A DNA stretch of 64,000 nt. Source: Bacteroidota bacterium. GTDB lineage: Bacteria; Bacteroidota; Ignavibacteria; SZUA-365. Both the position numbers and the translations under genes were made by a program. The stretch covers positions 1 to 64,000 of the forward strand of contig QKAF01000009.1 in the NCBI GenBank assembly GCA_003246455.1. Reading direction: 5' to 3'. The notes beneath the pieces were generated by a model. It was given only the letters and a program-made list of their open reading frames with translations. It was not told the DNA's origin and searched no databases. Shown here piece after piece: positions 39,511 through 48,434 of the stretch; the first letter of the stretch is position 1, and each line of letters opens with the position of its first letter.

Positions 39511-42237
39511 ATGTTTCGCATCTCACCTCTCTTCATCGTGCTGCTTTTTCCTGTCTTGTCTGCCGGGGCCCTGCACGCACAGGACACCGCCGGAGACACG
39601 GCGGAGAAGTCGTTTCGCGTCAGCGTGCCTGCCACCCTCGTGGCAGTGCCGGGCACGGGCGGAAGCGAACGCATGCCGTGGCATCCTCGGCTCGGGCTGG
39701 TACTGAGCGGCGGAGGTTCGCGCGGCCTGGCGCAGATCGGCGTGCTTCGCGCGCTCGAGGAAGCGGGCATCCGTCCGGATTTCATCGTCGGCACCAGTGT
39801 CGGGAGCATCGTCGGGGGACTCTATGCGAGCGGATATAACGCCCGGCGGCTCGAGCAGGCGGTTCGACGCATCGACTGGAAAACCGTGCTCCGGCTCAGT
39901 GACGAGGCCGACCGCACGCACATCGCCGTCGATCAGAAACCTCTCTCCGATCGATCCATACTGACGCTGCGCTTCGACGGCCTCCAGCCCGTCCTGCCGC
40001 AGTCGGTATCGAACGGACAGCGGCTGACCAATCTGCTCAATGAACTCGCGCTCCAGGGGATATACCACGAAGAGAATTTCGACAGTCTCGCCATACCGTT
40101 CCGCGCGGTCGCAACCGATCTTTATACAGGGAAACGCGTCGTCCTCGCCGGCGGAAGCCTGGCAGAATCAATGCGAGCCAGCTCCACGCTGCCGGTCATG
40201 TATGCCGCTGTTGCCCGCGACTCCATGCTGCTCGTCGACGGAGGACTCCTTGCGAATATTCCGGCAGACGTCGCGGTTGCCGCGGGGTGCGACATCATCG
40301 TTGCGGTGAATACGACGAGCCCGCTTCGCAGGAAGGGAGAACTGAACAGCGCCCTCGAGACCATCGACCAGATTTTCAACGTCATCATGGTTCCGCAGGC
40401 AGCGCCGCAGCTCGCCCTGTCCGATATCGTCATCACGCCCGACCTGAGCAACATGATCGGGACGGATTTCGACGCCATCGACACCTTGATCGCGCTCGGA
40501 TACGCGGCCGGTCACGACGCCGCCATCCAGCTGAGGCGCCGCCTCCTCGACGCGTCGATAAGCCGAATGGCGCGTCCCTCCGTCGTCGCCCCGTCCTACG
40601 AGGTCCGCTGCGAGCTCCCCGCGGTGGCGGACGATCCGTGGTTCGGCCGGCCGCATGACCTCGACGAGGTGTACCGAAAGGCCATCCTGCTCGCCGAAGA
40701 CGAGCGATACACGAAAATCGACGTCATCATCGCCGACGGAAGCGCGGAGATCGTCGCGGATCAGGCCCCGCTGCTGAAAGCCGTGAAGGTCATGGGCAGC
40801 TCCCTGCTATCGGATGCGGAACTGGCGGGGATCGAGTCGCGCTGGGCGGGACAGCCGATCTACGCAAAACTCGAGCGCGATATCCGGGAATACATCCTCG
40901 AAGACTACCGCAACCGCGGGTATTCGCTGGCGGACATCGACTCCGTACGCATCGACCGCGACGGCATCGTGCGCGTATGGGTCGACGAGGGCGTGATCAG
41001 CCGCATTTCCGTGAGCGGCAACAGCAGGACGAACCGGGTGGTCATTCTCCGGGAAATCCCGCTGCGCGAGGGCGAGATATTCCGCATGTCGCGAATGAAA
41101 CAGGGCATGGAAAACCTTCTCGCGCTGAACCTCTTCCACCACGTTTCCTACGATATCCGGACGGAAAGCGGTCAGACGCAGCTCATCGTCCGCGTCGTCG
41201 AGCGTCCGTCGCAGGAACTGCAGACCGGTCTCCTCGTCGACAATGAACGAAACGCACAGATCGGGCTTCTCCTGCGCGATGCGAATTTCCTCGGCACCGG
41301 GACGGAAATCGCCGGATCGTTCTTCAGCGGACAGAGCAACCGCGAGTACGTCCTCCGCTACAGCACGAACCGCATGTTCTACACTCCGTTCAGTGCGCGT
41401 CTCGAAGGGTATTTCGGATTTCGGGATTACAATAACTTCGAAGACGTTCCCAATCTCCCCGCGGACCGTTTCGAGCGCGAGATCACCTACGTCTACCGGA
41501 ACGTGGCATACGGCGCCGCCGCTTCTTTCGGCCTGTACGTGCAGCGTTTCGGGAATCTCCTCGGAACCATCCGGTACGAACAGCAGCGCATCCGCACCGA
41601 TCAGATCCGCCGCCTCGACGCGGAACCCATCAATGAAGATCACCGGCTCGTCGATCTCTCGCTCTCGACCACGATCGACACGCAGGATCGTTTCCCGTAT
41701 CCCACGCAGGGCCTGCTGTTCGAGGCGGAATACAGCTCGGCGCAGACAGCCCTCGGCAGCGAGGTCGCCTTCACGCGGCTTTCGGTCGGCTACGATCTCT
41801 ACATTCCACTGATTGAAGAAACGGTCGTGCTTCATCCGCGTTTCATGTTCGGCTACGGCGACAAGACCATGCCCCGAAGCGAGGAGTTCCGCCTGGGCGG
41901 ACTGCCGTCGTTCATCGGCATGCGGGAAAACGAATTCAACGGCAGGCAGATTGCGCTCGGAGGCGCGGAAATCCGATACACCCTCCCGATCCGCATCCTG
42001 TTCGACAGCTATCTCTCGCTGCGGTACGATCTCGGCCGCACATGGGAAAACCCGGAATTGATCAAGCTCGAAGATCTCCGCCACGGGGTCGGTCTGCAGC
42101 TGGGACTCGACACCCCGATCGGTCCGGCGGATTTCGCCATCGGCAAAAGCTTCTACCTGCTGCGGAACAACCCCGACACCCCGGTGCGCTGGGGACCGAC
42201 GAATCTCTACTTCTCCATCGGGGTCCGGCTCAGGTAA
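39511..42237 (+). CDS. Patatin-like phospholipase with POTRA and outer-membrane barrel
   Basis: 908 residues. Signal peptide (ISPLFIVLLFPVLSAGALHAQ). The patatin domain (about 60-340) has the oxyanion loop LSGGGSRGLAQ, the GTSVGSIVGG nucleophile elbow and the DGGLLANIP Asp, so the Ser-Asp dyad is intact. At about 420-580 there are POTRA-like segments (VSGNSRTNRVVILREIPLREGEIF), and the C-terminal 330 residues resemble a BamA/Omp85-type barrel (YPTQGLLFEAEYS, FRLGGLPSFIGMRENEF). Proteins of this type (PlpD-like) are thought to expose or release a phospholipase at the cell surface. It follows other surface genes but has a terminator in front. Confidence 0.9.
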   Translation: MFRISPLFIVLLFPVLSAGALHAQDTAGDTAEKSFRVSVPATLVAVPGTGGSERMPWHPRLGLVLSGGGSRGLAQIGVLRALEEAGIRPDFIVGTSVGSIVGGLYASGYNARRLEQAVRRIDWKTVLRLSDEADRTHIAVDQKPLSDRSILTLRFDGLQPVLPQSVSNGQRLTNLLNELALQGIYHEENFDSLAIPFRAVATDLYTGKRVVLAGGSLAESMRASSTLPVMYAAVARDSMLLVDGGLLANIPADVAVAAGCDIIVAVNTTSPLRRKGELNSALETIDQIFNVIMVPQAAPQLALSDIVITPDLSNMIGTDFDAIDTLIALGYAAGHDAAIQLRRRLLDASISRMARPSVVAPSYEVRCELPAVADDPWFGRPHDLDEVYRKAILLAEDERYTKIDVIIADGSAEIVADQAPLLKAVKVMGSSLLSDAELAGIESRWAGQPIYAKLERDIREYILEDYRNRGYSLADIDSVRIDRDGIVRVWVDEGVISRISVSGNSRTNRVVILREIPLREGEIFRMSRMKQGMENLLALNLFHHVSYDIRTESGQTQLIVRVVERPSQELQTGLLVDNERNAQIGLLLRDANFLGTGTEIAGSFFSGQSNREYVLRYSTNRMFYTPFSARLEGYFGFRDYNNFEDVPNLPADRFEREITYVYRNVAYGAAASFGLYVQRFGNLLGTIRYEQQRIRTDQIRRLDAEPINEDHRLVDLSLSTTIDTQDRFPYPTQGLLFEAEYSSAQTALGSEVAFTRLSVGYDLYIPLIEETVVLHPRFMFGYGDKTMPRSEEFRLGGLPSFIGMRENEFNGRQIALGGAEIRYTLPIRILFDSYLSLRYDLGRTWENPELIKLEDLRHGVGLQLGLDTPIGPADFAIGKSFYLLRNNPDTPVRWGPTNLYFSIGVRLR

Positions 42238-42256
42238 TGGCGTATTTCGGAGTATC

Positions 42257-42297
42257 AAAAAAGAAGGGCGGATGCTTGAATCCGCCCTTCTTTCATT
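42257..42297. terminator. Bidirectional terminator between the patatin gene and pepA
   Basis: A perfect 14-bp stem (AAAGAAGGGCGGAT/ATCCGCCCTTCTTT) with a 6-base loop. On the minus strand six or more T follow, and on the plus strand TTTCATTT. It serves two convergent genes. Confidence 0.9.
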
Positions 42298-42337
42298 TCG
42301 TGCTGTGCTGCGAGGGATTGCGGCCGGGCCCGTTCCG

Positions 42338-43846
42338 TCAGGCCTCCTGTCCGCGGAGAAACGCGGTCAGGAGCCGCACGCCGACACCCGTCCCGCCCTT
42401 CGGCTGGTAATCGCTGGCGGATTCGAGCATCGCGGTTCCCGCAATGTCGAGATGCACCCAGGGATATTCCCCGACGAAATGCTGGAGAAACGCCGCCGCG
42501 GTGATGGCGCCGCCCCATCTACCCCCGAGGTTGGCGAGATCCGCGACGTCGCTTTTGAGCATCTTTTTGTATTCCTCGTAGAGCGGCAGTTCCCACACCC
42601 TTTCGAACGTCGTGCTTCCCGCCTCGCGGATGTCGGCTTTCAGATCGTCGTCATTTCCCATCATGCCCGTGGCATGCGAAGCCAGCGCAACCACGACGGC
42701 GCCGGTCAGCGTCGCGACATCGATGATGGCGGCAGGTTTGAATCGCTGTGCATACACCAGCGCATCAGCGAGGATCAGCCGTCCTTCCGCGTCGGTGTTC
42801 TTCACCTCGACTGTCGTCCCGTCGGAGATCGTGATGATGTCACCGGGCCGGTACGCGGCTCCTCCTGTCATGTTGTCTGTCACCGGGATCAGCGCGACGA
42901 GCCGAATCGGAAGCTTCAGCTTTGCGACGGCGTACATCGTCCCGAGGACCGCGGCGGCACCGCTCATGTCCATCTTCATCTCGTCCATGCTTGCGGCGGG
43001 CTTCAGGCACAGGCCGCCGGAATCGAAGGTCACCCCTTTGCCGACGAGCACGAACGGCGGAAGCCGTCGTTTCTTGTCGTTATATTCCATGACGATGAAG
43101 CGCGGTTCGCGGCTGCTGCCCTGATTGACGGCGAGGAGCCCGCCCATTTTGTTGGCCTGGATTTCCTTTTTATTGAGCACGACGGTCTTGATCATGAATT
43201 TCTTGCCGAGCGCCACGGCTTCTTTCGTCAGCGCATCCGTATCCATGACGTTCGCGGGGGCATTCGACAGGTTCCGTGCGAACTCGACCGCTTCGACGAT
43301 GACGGTCGCGTCCTGAATGGCTGTCTTCAGACGGCTCTGGTACCCTTCATCGGCCGTGGTAATCTTGAATTCCTTCGCTTTCCCCTTCTTGCTGTCCGGC
43401 TTTTCCTTTTTGAATGCATCGTATTTGTACATCGCAAGCGACGCCCCTTCGAGCATCGCGACCACGGTGTCTTCGAACGATACGGGAAGGATTTTCTTGA
43501 CGATCTCCTCGAGCGGGCAGTAGAGTGCGATCGCCGTGGCGACGTAGCCTTCCGTCAGTTTGATCGCCTGCGCAAACGCGCGCCGCACGCGCTCGACCCC
43601 CATGTCGTCCGCTTCGCCGAGACCGGTCAGGATGAAGCGCCCGTCCGGCGTGGCGAGCGCGACGGTTTCATCGGCTTTCCCGGTGAAATCCCCGTTCTCC
43701 CGCAACCCGGTGATCAGCGTTTTCAGCCCGGGGCAGATCTGATTCAAGGTCTTCTGAAACAGGGCTTTATCGCCGGGAAACGGAATAATGTAGACGTCCG
43801 CGGCAACGCGATCCGGGGTTCCGTAGTGGCCGGTACATTTCAGCAT
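42338..43846 (-). CDS. pepA: Leucyl aminopeptidase (M17)
   Basis: 502 residues. The C-terminal catalytic domain has the metal ligands and signature: VGKGVTFDSGGLCLKP, the MKMDMSGAAAVLG segment and NTDAEGRLILADAL. The N-terminal regulatory domain is present. It is a two-zinc hexameric cytosolic exopeptidase; in some bacteria PepA also binds DNA. GAGGAGG precedes the ATG. Lysine is frequent in the middle (KKEKPDSKKGKAKEFK), slightly unusual for the family. Its own promoter-like sequence lies in front. Confidence 0.95.
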   Translation of the reverse strand: MLKCTGHYGTPDRVAADVYIIPFPGDKALFQKTLNQICPGLKTLITGLRENGDFTGKADETVALATPDGRFILTGLGEADDMGVERVRRAFAQAIKLTEGYVATAIALYCPLEEIVKKILPVSFEDTVVAMLEGASLAMYKYDAFKKEKPDSKKGKAKEFKITTADEGYQSRLKTAIQDATVIVEAVEFARNLSNAPANVMDTDALTKEAVALGKKFMIKTVVLNKKEIQANKMGGLLAVNQGSSREPRFIVMEYNDKKRRLPPFVLVGKGVTFDSGGLCLKPAASMDEMKMDMSGAAAVLGTMYAVAKLKLPIRLVALIPVTDNMTGGAAYRPGDIITISDGTTVEVKNTDAEGRLILADALVYAQRFKPAAIIDVATLTGAVVVALASHATGMMGNDDDLKADIREAGSTTFERVWELPLYEEYKKMLKSDVADLANLGGRWGGAITAAAFLQHFVGEYPWVHLDIAGTAMLESASDYQPKGGTGVGVRLLTAFLRGQEA

Positions 43847-43933
43847 TCAATTCCTCCTCTGCGGTGTGAACGCTCCTGATTCGGGGCATGCTTCAGCCCG
43901 GTCCGGAACGCAGCGAAAATGCGGGTTGGGAGA

Positions 43934-43962
43934 ATGGTAAAGGAAAAAGGGAAAACAAACAA
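43934..43962 (-). promoter_or_regulatory. Possible pepA promoter
   Basis: Minus strand TTGTTT, 17 bases, then TACCAT followed by T. It lies directly after the SDR stop, about 90 bases before the pepA ATG. No terminator for the preceding operon is visible in this gap. Confidence 0.4.
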
Positions 43963-43963
43963 A

Positions 43964-44680
43964 TTACTTCGGATTCGAGGGTCGAATATCGATCTCGCTC
44001 AGAAGGGCCCGGCGCGAGGCGCGGAGCAGATCGATAATCGTCTGGGCGACATCCTCGGAGGCAAGTATCTTACTGCGGTCAGGGGACATCGGCGTATCGT
44101 CGAAAAAACGGGTGTCGGTCGAACCGGGAAACACCGAGGCGACACGGACATTCCTGTCGCGCACCTCGAGCATGAGCGACTGCGCGAGCCCGCGAACGGC
44201 AAATTTGCTCGCAGAATACGCGGTTCCGCCCGCGAAGCCGTTTTTCCCGGCTAGCGAAGACACGATGATCACATCGCCGCCGCCCTTTTCGATCATCGAG
44301 GGAACGGTATGCCGCAGCGTCAGCCAGACCCCGCGAACATTCGTCGCGATGACCGCGTCGAATTCCGCCGTCGACATGTCGACGAACGGTTTGATCGTAC
44401 CGAAGCCGGCATTGGCAATGACAATATCAGGCATGCCGACGGTCTCCGCGGCTTTTTCCAGGACCCGGAGGACCTGCGGTTCATCCGCCACATCCGCGGC
44501 GGCGAGGAGGAGTTTCCCGGGCAGTCCCGCGGCCGCCTCGCGCAGTTCGTTCAGGCGTTCTTCGCCGCGGGCGCTCGCGATGACGGACGCACCTTCGCGA
44601 AGCAGCAGCAGTACCAGCGCGCGGCCGATGCCGCTGCTGGCTCCGGTGACCAGGGCGACCTTCCCGTTGAAAACGCTCAC
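43964..44680 (-). CDS. Short-chain dehydrogenase/reductase (second SDR of the pterin operon)
   Basis: 238 residues from GTG 44680, which overlaps the stop of the other SDR gene (GTGA). NAD(P) motif TGASSGIGRAL, NAG segment NAGFGTIKPF, catalytic Ser in VSSLAGKNG and the YSASK motif are complete. The Arg after the glycine motif favours NADPH. It belongs to a classical SDR subfamily often labelled sepiapterin reductase-like or 3-ketoacyl-ACP reductase-like; the operon with PTPS and folE suggests pterin side-chain reduction, but this is inference. Two tandem SDRs could handle the two keto groups of 6-pyruvoyl tetrahydropterin. Confidence 0.8.
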   Translation of the reverse strand: MSVFNGKVALVTGASSGIGRALVLLLLREGASVIASARGEERLNELREAAAGLPGKLLLAAADVADEPQVLRVLEKAAETVGMPDIVIANAGFGTIKPFVDMSTAEFDAVIATNVRGVWLTLRHTVPSMIEKGGGDVIIVSSLAGKNGFAGGTAYSASKFAVRGLAQSLMLEVRDRNVRVASVFPGSTDTRFFDDTPMSPDRSKILASEDVAQTIIDLLRASRRALLSEIDIRPSNPK

Positions 44681-45402
44681 AGGGCGCCCCCAATCGGCTG
44701 CAGCACGATTTCCTCGACCATTACCGAGGATGGGGTCTTGCATGCAGTCAGAATCGTCTCCGCGACATCGTCCGGGTGCATCATCCGTTCCGCATGCTTG
44801 TCCCGCACGGGATCAGGCCAGATCGGGGTATTGGTCGCGCCCGGGTGGACGTTGATGACGCGGACACCCGCCTTGCGGACTTCCAGCCGCAGGCAGTCTG
44901 CCATCCACTTGAGGCCGCCTTTCGTGGCGGCGTATATACTGCTGTTCGCGAACACCTGGCGGGCGGCCATGGAGTTGATCATGACGACCGTGCCGCCTCC
45001 CCGTTCGATCATCGACGGGAGCACCGCACGTGAACAGAGAAAAGGTCCCCGAAGATTCACCGATGTGAGCTGATCGAATTCCTCGATGCTCGTTTCGAGA
45101 AAGGGCTTGAACACCGTGACGCCGGCGTTGTTGATCAGGACGTCGATCGGTCCGCAGAGCTCCGCGATTCGCGAGGTGACGGCGGCGACTTCGTTCGCGT
45201 CACTGACATCGCAGGGGATCGCGCGCACGCCGCTGCCGAGTTCGGCCGCGACCGTATCGATGCGCGCGGCGCTGCGGCCGCTGAGCACGACCTGTGCGCC
45301 TTCACGCACGAACGCCGCGGCTATGGCCTTGCCGATCCCCGTTCCCCCGCCCGTGATCCAGACGGTTTTTCCTTCGAATGCCTTCGGTCCCTCGGCTGCC
45401 AT
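44677..45402 (-). CDS. Short-chain dehydrogenase, sepiapterin reductase-like
   Basis: 241 residues from ATG 45402; the longer track ORF runs into folE. It has TGGGTGIGKAI, NNAGVTVFKPF, catalytic Ser in MINSMAARQ and YAATK. The segments SSIYAATKGG, HPGATNTPIW, MMHPDDVAETI and VEEIVLQPIGG resemble, from memory, the Chlorobium tepidum sepiapterin reductase C-terminal pattern (MM.P.D.A, VEEI.L.P..G). With folE and PTPS next to it, reduction of 6-pyruvoyl-tetrahydropterin to a biopterin is the likely role. General 3-ketoacyl reductases share part of this pattern, so activity needs proof. It starts one base after the folE stop. Confidence 0.82.
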   Translation of the reverse strand: MAAEGPKAFEGKTVWITGGGTGIGKAIAAAFVREGAQVVLSGRSAARIDTVAAELGSGVRAIPCDVSDANEVAAVTSRIAELCGPIDVLINNAGVTVFKPFLETSIEEFDQLTSVNLRGPFLCSRAVLPSMIERGGGTVVMINSMAARQVFANSSIYAATKGGLKWMADCLRLEVRKAGVRVINVHPGATNTPIWPDPVRDKHAERMMHPDDVAETILTACKTPSSVMVEEIVLQPIGGAL

Positions 45403-45403
45403 A

Positions 45404-46087
45404 TCAGAATCCTGTGTTGATGAGACGGAGAAACTCCTCACGGGTTTTCGAATTCGCTTCGAATGCGCCGAGCATTTCACTGGTGGTGGCAACGGAATTC
45501 TGCTTCTGAACGCCGCGCATCATCATGCACATGTGGCGGCCTTCGCATACCACGGCCACGCCGAGCGGCTGCAGGGCGTGCTGCAGGGCGTCAGCGATCT
45601 GCTGCGTCATGCGCTCCTGCACCTGGAGCCGCCGCGAAAACACCTCGACGATACGCGGAAGCTTGCTGAGGCCGATGATTCTGCCCGCCGGGATATAGGC
45701 GATGTGACACCTGCCGAAAAACGGCAGCATGTGGTGTTCGCACAGGGAATAGAAATCGATGTCCTTGACGATCACCATCTCGTTGTAGTCTTCCTCGAAG
45801 ACCGCGCCGTTGAGCACCTGGTCGATGTCCATGGTGTAGCCTTCCGTCAGGAAGCGGTAGGCTTTCGCGACACGGTACGGCGTCCGCAGCAGTCCTTCGC
45901 GATCGGGATTCTCCCCGATTTCACTGAGGATGTCGTGGATGTGCTGCTCGAACGCCGGTTCGCGGTCCTCCGGCAGGGCAACGGTCTGGCCCTGATCCAG
46001 CTTCGGTGCTCTTCCCGCGCCGGTCGTGAATCCTTCGCCGGTTCCGGTATTCGAATCATGACTCTGCGAATGCGGATCGGATCTCAT
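45404..46087 (-). CDS. folE: GTP cyclohydrolase I
   Basis: 227 residues with an N-terminal extension of about 40 residues rich in Ser/Thr/Gly. The zinc site [10 protein letters not shown] and the second Cys in [11 protein letters not shown] are present, as are the [13 protein letters not shown] and [10 protein letters not shown] segments. It converts GTP to dihydroneopterin triphosphate, the shared precursor of folate and biopterin. Its start overlaps the PTPS stop (ATGA), so it is coupled to biopterin-type genes rather than to folB/folK. Confidence 0.97.
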   Translation of the reverse strand: MRSDPHSQSHDSNTGTGEGFTTGAGRAPKLDQGQTVALPEDREPAFEQHIHDILSEIGENPDREGLLRTPYRVAKAYRFLTEGYTMDIDQVLNGAVFEEDYNEMVIVKDIDFYSLCEHHMLPFFGRCHIAYIPAGRIIGLSKLPRIVEVFSRRLQVQERMTQQIADALQHALQPLGVAVVCEGRHMCMMMRGVQKQNSVATTSEMLGAFEANSKTREEFLRLINTGF

Positions 46088-46494
46088 TCTTCACCTCGAT
46101 AGTCGACGAAATTTTTTTCGGTTTCATAAAGCCGCACCTGGTGCAGCCGTCCCTGGGGAATATGGTCGACGAGCTCCCGCCATATTTCGATGGCGATGTT
46201 CTCCGCGGTCGGAATGACGCCGCGGAGGAAATCGACGTCGACGTTCAGATTCCTGTGGTCGACTTTCGCGATGACCCGCTGGATGATGACGTTCTTGAGC
46301 TGCTTGAGATCGACGACATACCCGGTATCCGGATCCACATCTCCGGCGACGGTAATCTCGACATAATAGTTATGGCCGTGGCCGGCAGGATTGTTGCACT
46401 TGCCGAACACCTCCTCGTTCCGCTCCTCGCTCCAGGCAGGATTGAACAGCCGGTGGGCGGAAGAGAAGTGCTCGCGTCGTGTGACATACATCAT
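46084..46494 (-). CDS. 6-pyruvoyl-tetrahydropterin synthase (PTPS/QueD family)
   Basis: 136 residues. Zinc histidines in HFSSAHRLF and AGHGHNYYV, the catalytic Cys in [11 protein letters not shown], the DHRNLN Asp-His pair and the YETEKN Glu are all there. The CNN..GHGHNY arrangement and the ending [14 protein letters not shown] are closer to animal and Chlorobium-type PTPS than to typical QueD, where the catalytic Cys lies in a different short motif. It would form 6-pyruvoyl-tetrahydropterin from dihydroneopterin triphosphate. QueD activity (queuosine) remains possible, but no queC or queE gene is adjacent. Confidence 0.85.
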   Translation of the reverse strand: MMYVTRREHFSSAHRLFNPAWSEERNEEVFGKCNNPAGHGHNYYVEITVAGDVDPDTGYVVDLKQLKNVIIQRVIAKVDHRNLNVDVDFLRGVIPTAENIAIEIWRELVDHIPQGRLHQVRLYETEKNFVDYRGEE

Positions 46495-46532
46495 GGGTGG
46501 ATCATCCTCAGGATGGAATTAGGTGCGTGTGG

Positions 46533-47111
46533 TCAGAACAGATCCCTGAGCAGACTGCCGCGGGTGTCCCCGTCAATCGCGACCTCGGCCGAACAGTGGT
46601 CGTGGCAGGCGCTGAGCCGCACCGGGACCGACGGGTTGGCGAACGCGGCGATCTGCGCGTCGGAAAATGCAAAGTGGATATAGAAAACATCTCCGGTGCA
46701 GAAGAGGGACTCGTCTTCGACATCGAAGCGTGCGGGGATGCGATCGTCGCCCACGAGCAGCGCAATGCAGCCGCGCGTGAGCCCCTGCATCCGTTTGATG
46801 GTATTGTCCACGTCCCGGTATTCCGGAATGCGCAGAATCAGCGTCGCGCTGAGTTCATTTTTACGCGGGATCAGCAGATTGAAGCAGCTGAGCTCGAGCG
46901 CGATCCTGTCCGGATGATCCGACTGATCGACGCGCAGCATCTCCTGCACCTGGAAGCGGACGGTTTCCCTGTTCTCGAAAATGACAACACAGGCGTCACT
47001 CAGCTCCATACGGCGCAGCTGCCGCAGTGCGTTCATGCGCATGCGGATCGCGGAGCGCTGCTGCTCGTAATCCTGGAGCGAAAGAATATCGGTGACGGCG
47101 AGTGCTTCCAT
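46533..47111 (-). CDS. DUF3501 family protein
   Basis: 192 residues. The start LAVTDILSLQDYEQQRSAIRMRMNALRQLRRMELSDACVVIFENRETVRFQVQEML and the LSATLILRIPEYRD segment match DUF3501. The function is unknown; in other bacteria the gene is often found with rubrerythrin or redox genes, and here it follows a peroxiredoxin, which fits an oxidative-stress link. It lies seven bases after bcp and 38 bases before PTPS. Confidence 0.82.
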   Translation of the reverse strand: MEALAVTDILSLQDYEQQRSAIRMRMNALRQLRRMELSDACVVIFENRETVRFQVQEMLRVDQSDHPDRIALELSCFNLLIPRKNELSATLILRIPEYRDVDNTIKRMQGLTRGCIALLVGDDRIPARFDVEDESLFCTGDVFYIHFAFSDAQIAAFANPSVPVRLSACHDHCSAEVAIDGDTRGSLLRDLF

Positions 47112-47118
47112 GCGGACG

Positions 47119-47580
47119 TCATCCTTCCTCGATGGCGGCCAGCACCTGGTCGACGTGCCCTTTCACCCGGACCTTGTTCCAGATGCGGCTCACGACGCCC
47201 TTTTCATCGATCAGCACGGTCGTGCGCTCGATTCCCATATAGGTGCGGCCGTAGTTCTGTTTCTCCTTCCACACCCCGTACTTCTCCATCATCTCATGAC
47301 TTTCGTCGGTGAGGAGTTCGAAGGGAAGTTCATACTTGTCGCGGAATTTTTCATGCGAAGCGATGCTGTCGGCGCTCACGCCGAGCAACACGGCGCCGGC
47401 GGCCTGGACGCGCGCCATGCTGTCGCGGAAATCGCACGCTTCCTGCGTACAGCCGGGGGTATTGTCCTTCGGATAGAAATAGAGGACGACTTTCTTCCCT
47501 GTGAAATCCTTGAGGGCGATCTTTCGGCCGCTCACCGACGGCAGCGAAAACGCGGGTGCCTTCTTGCCAGTTTCGAGCAT
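47119..47580 (-). CDS. bcp: Thioredoxin-dependent thiol peroxidase (Bcp/PrxQ type)
   Basis: 153 residues. The peroxidatic Cys lies in NTPGCTQEACDFRD, five residues before a second Cys as in the atypical 2-Cys PrxQ class; LYFYPKDNTPG is typical. It reduces hydrogen peroxide and organic peroxides with thioredoxin. It is the first gene of the bcp-DUF3501-PTPS-folE-SDR-SDR unit, behind the terminator of the second peroxiredoxin gene. Confidence 0.96.
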   Translation of the reverse strand: MLETGKKAPAFSLPSVSGRKIALKDFTGKKVVLYFYPKDNTPGCTQEACDFRDSMARVQAAGAVLLGVSADSIASHEKFRDKYELPFELLTDESHEMMEKYGVWKEKQNYGRTYMGIERTTVLIDEKGVVSRIWNKVRVKGHVDQVLAAIEEG

Positions 47581-47628
47581 GCAGTCTCCTGAAACGTCTG
47601 TTGAGTGATACCCGGCTTCGCGGGATGG

Positions 47629-47664
47629 AAAAAAGAGGAGGCCGCCCCGCGGGGGACAGCCTCC
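47629..47664 (-). terminator. Terminator after the AhpE-type peroxiredoxin gene
   Basis: GGAGGC pairs with GCCTCC, with a GC-rich inner stem; on the minus strand a TCTTTTTT run follows. It lies 17 bases after the gene stop. Confidence 0.85.
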
Positions 47665-47680
47665 ATTGTGTTTTACGTTG

Positions 47681-48151
47681 TCAGCCGAGCTTTTTCAGCT
47701 CTTCCTTGAGCGCCGCGTAATCCGGTTCGATGCCGGGCTTTTCCGCGATCCACTTGAAGCGGACGATACCGTCGGCGTCGAGAATGAACACCGAGCGCTG
47801 TGCGACGTCGTATCCCGTGACGCCTGCGAAATCCTTGAGCAGGATGTCATAGTTCTTGATTGTTTCGCGCGTGAAGTCCGACAGAAGGGGGAACTCCAGG
47901 TTGTGGCGTCCGGCGAAGCCGCCGTTGGCGAACGGGGAGTCGACGCTGATGCCGACGACGTTGGCATTCAGTTCGTTGAATTCCGCCATGGAATCGCGAA
48001 GCGAACACATCTCGCTGTCGCAGACGCCGGTGAAGGCGCCCGGGTAAAATGCGAGCACGGTGACGCGCCCTTTGAAATCATTAAGGGACTTTGCTTCTCT
48101 CTTGGTATCGAGAAGTGAAAAATCCGGTGCCGGGGATCCGATTTCGATCAT
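47681..48151 (-). CDS. Peroxiredoxin (AhpE-like)
   Basis: 156 residues. The peroxidatic Cys is in YPGAFTGVCDSEMCSLRD, a TSA/AhpC-type motif with a second Cys four residues later. FSLLDTKREAKSLNDFKG and the WIAEKPGIEPDY ending fit AhpE-like redoxins. It removes peroxides; electron donor unknown. It follows dodecin closely, so the two form one small unit. Confidence 0.9.
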   Translation of the reverse strand: MIEIGSPAPDFSLLDTKREAKSLNDFKGRVTVLAFYPGAFTGVCDSEMCSLRDSMAEFNELNANVVGISVDSPFANGGFAGRHNLEFPLLSDFTRETIKNYDILLKDFAGVTGYDVAQRSVFILDADGIVRFKWIAEKPGIEPDYAALKEELKKLG

Positions 48152-48173
48152 GGTTGCTCCTGGGTGGAAGATA

Positions 48174-48374
48174 TTATTTTGCGCGGCATCCGATCTTGAG
48201 TGAAACCTGGTATTCGACCTCGTTCGCGTCGGTCACGCGACCGCGCATGGAAAGGACTTCGAACCAGGCCACATGATGCGTCTTGGCGGCTTCGTCGAGC
48301 CCTTCCTTGATCGCAGCTTCGATGTTTTCCGTTGAAATGCCGACGACTTCTTTGTACTCGAATGCAGATGGCAT
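48174..48374 (-). CDS. Dodecin
   Basis: 66 residues, the normal size. EYKEVVGISTENIEAAIKEGLDEAAKT, the aromatic VAWFEV and RGRVTDANEVEYQVSLKIG are the dodecin pattern; the Trp stacks on flavin in the known structures. Dodecins form 12-mers that store or buffer flavin. SD GTGAGGAG precedes the ATG. The pairing with a peroxiredoxin suggests protection from flavin-derived oxidants. Confidence 0.94.
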   Translation of the reverse strand: MPSAFEYKEVVGISTENIEAAIKEGLDEAAKTHHVAWFEVLSMRGRVTDANEVEYQVSLKIGCRAK

Positions 48375-48434
48375 TGTTACTCCTCACAAAAAAGATAAAC
48401 ATGAATCGGTCTGCTGACGTTCCAGCGACCGCAA

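Noticed and set aside
46084-46494. QueD as the first choice for the PTPS-family gene
   Set aside because: Motifs and operon partners fit PTPS better, and no queuosine gene is adjacent; kept as an alternative.
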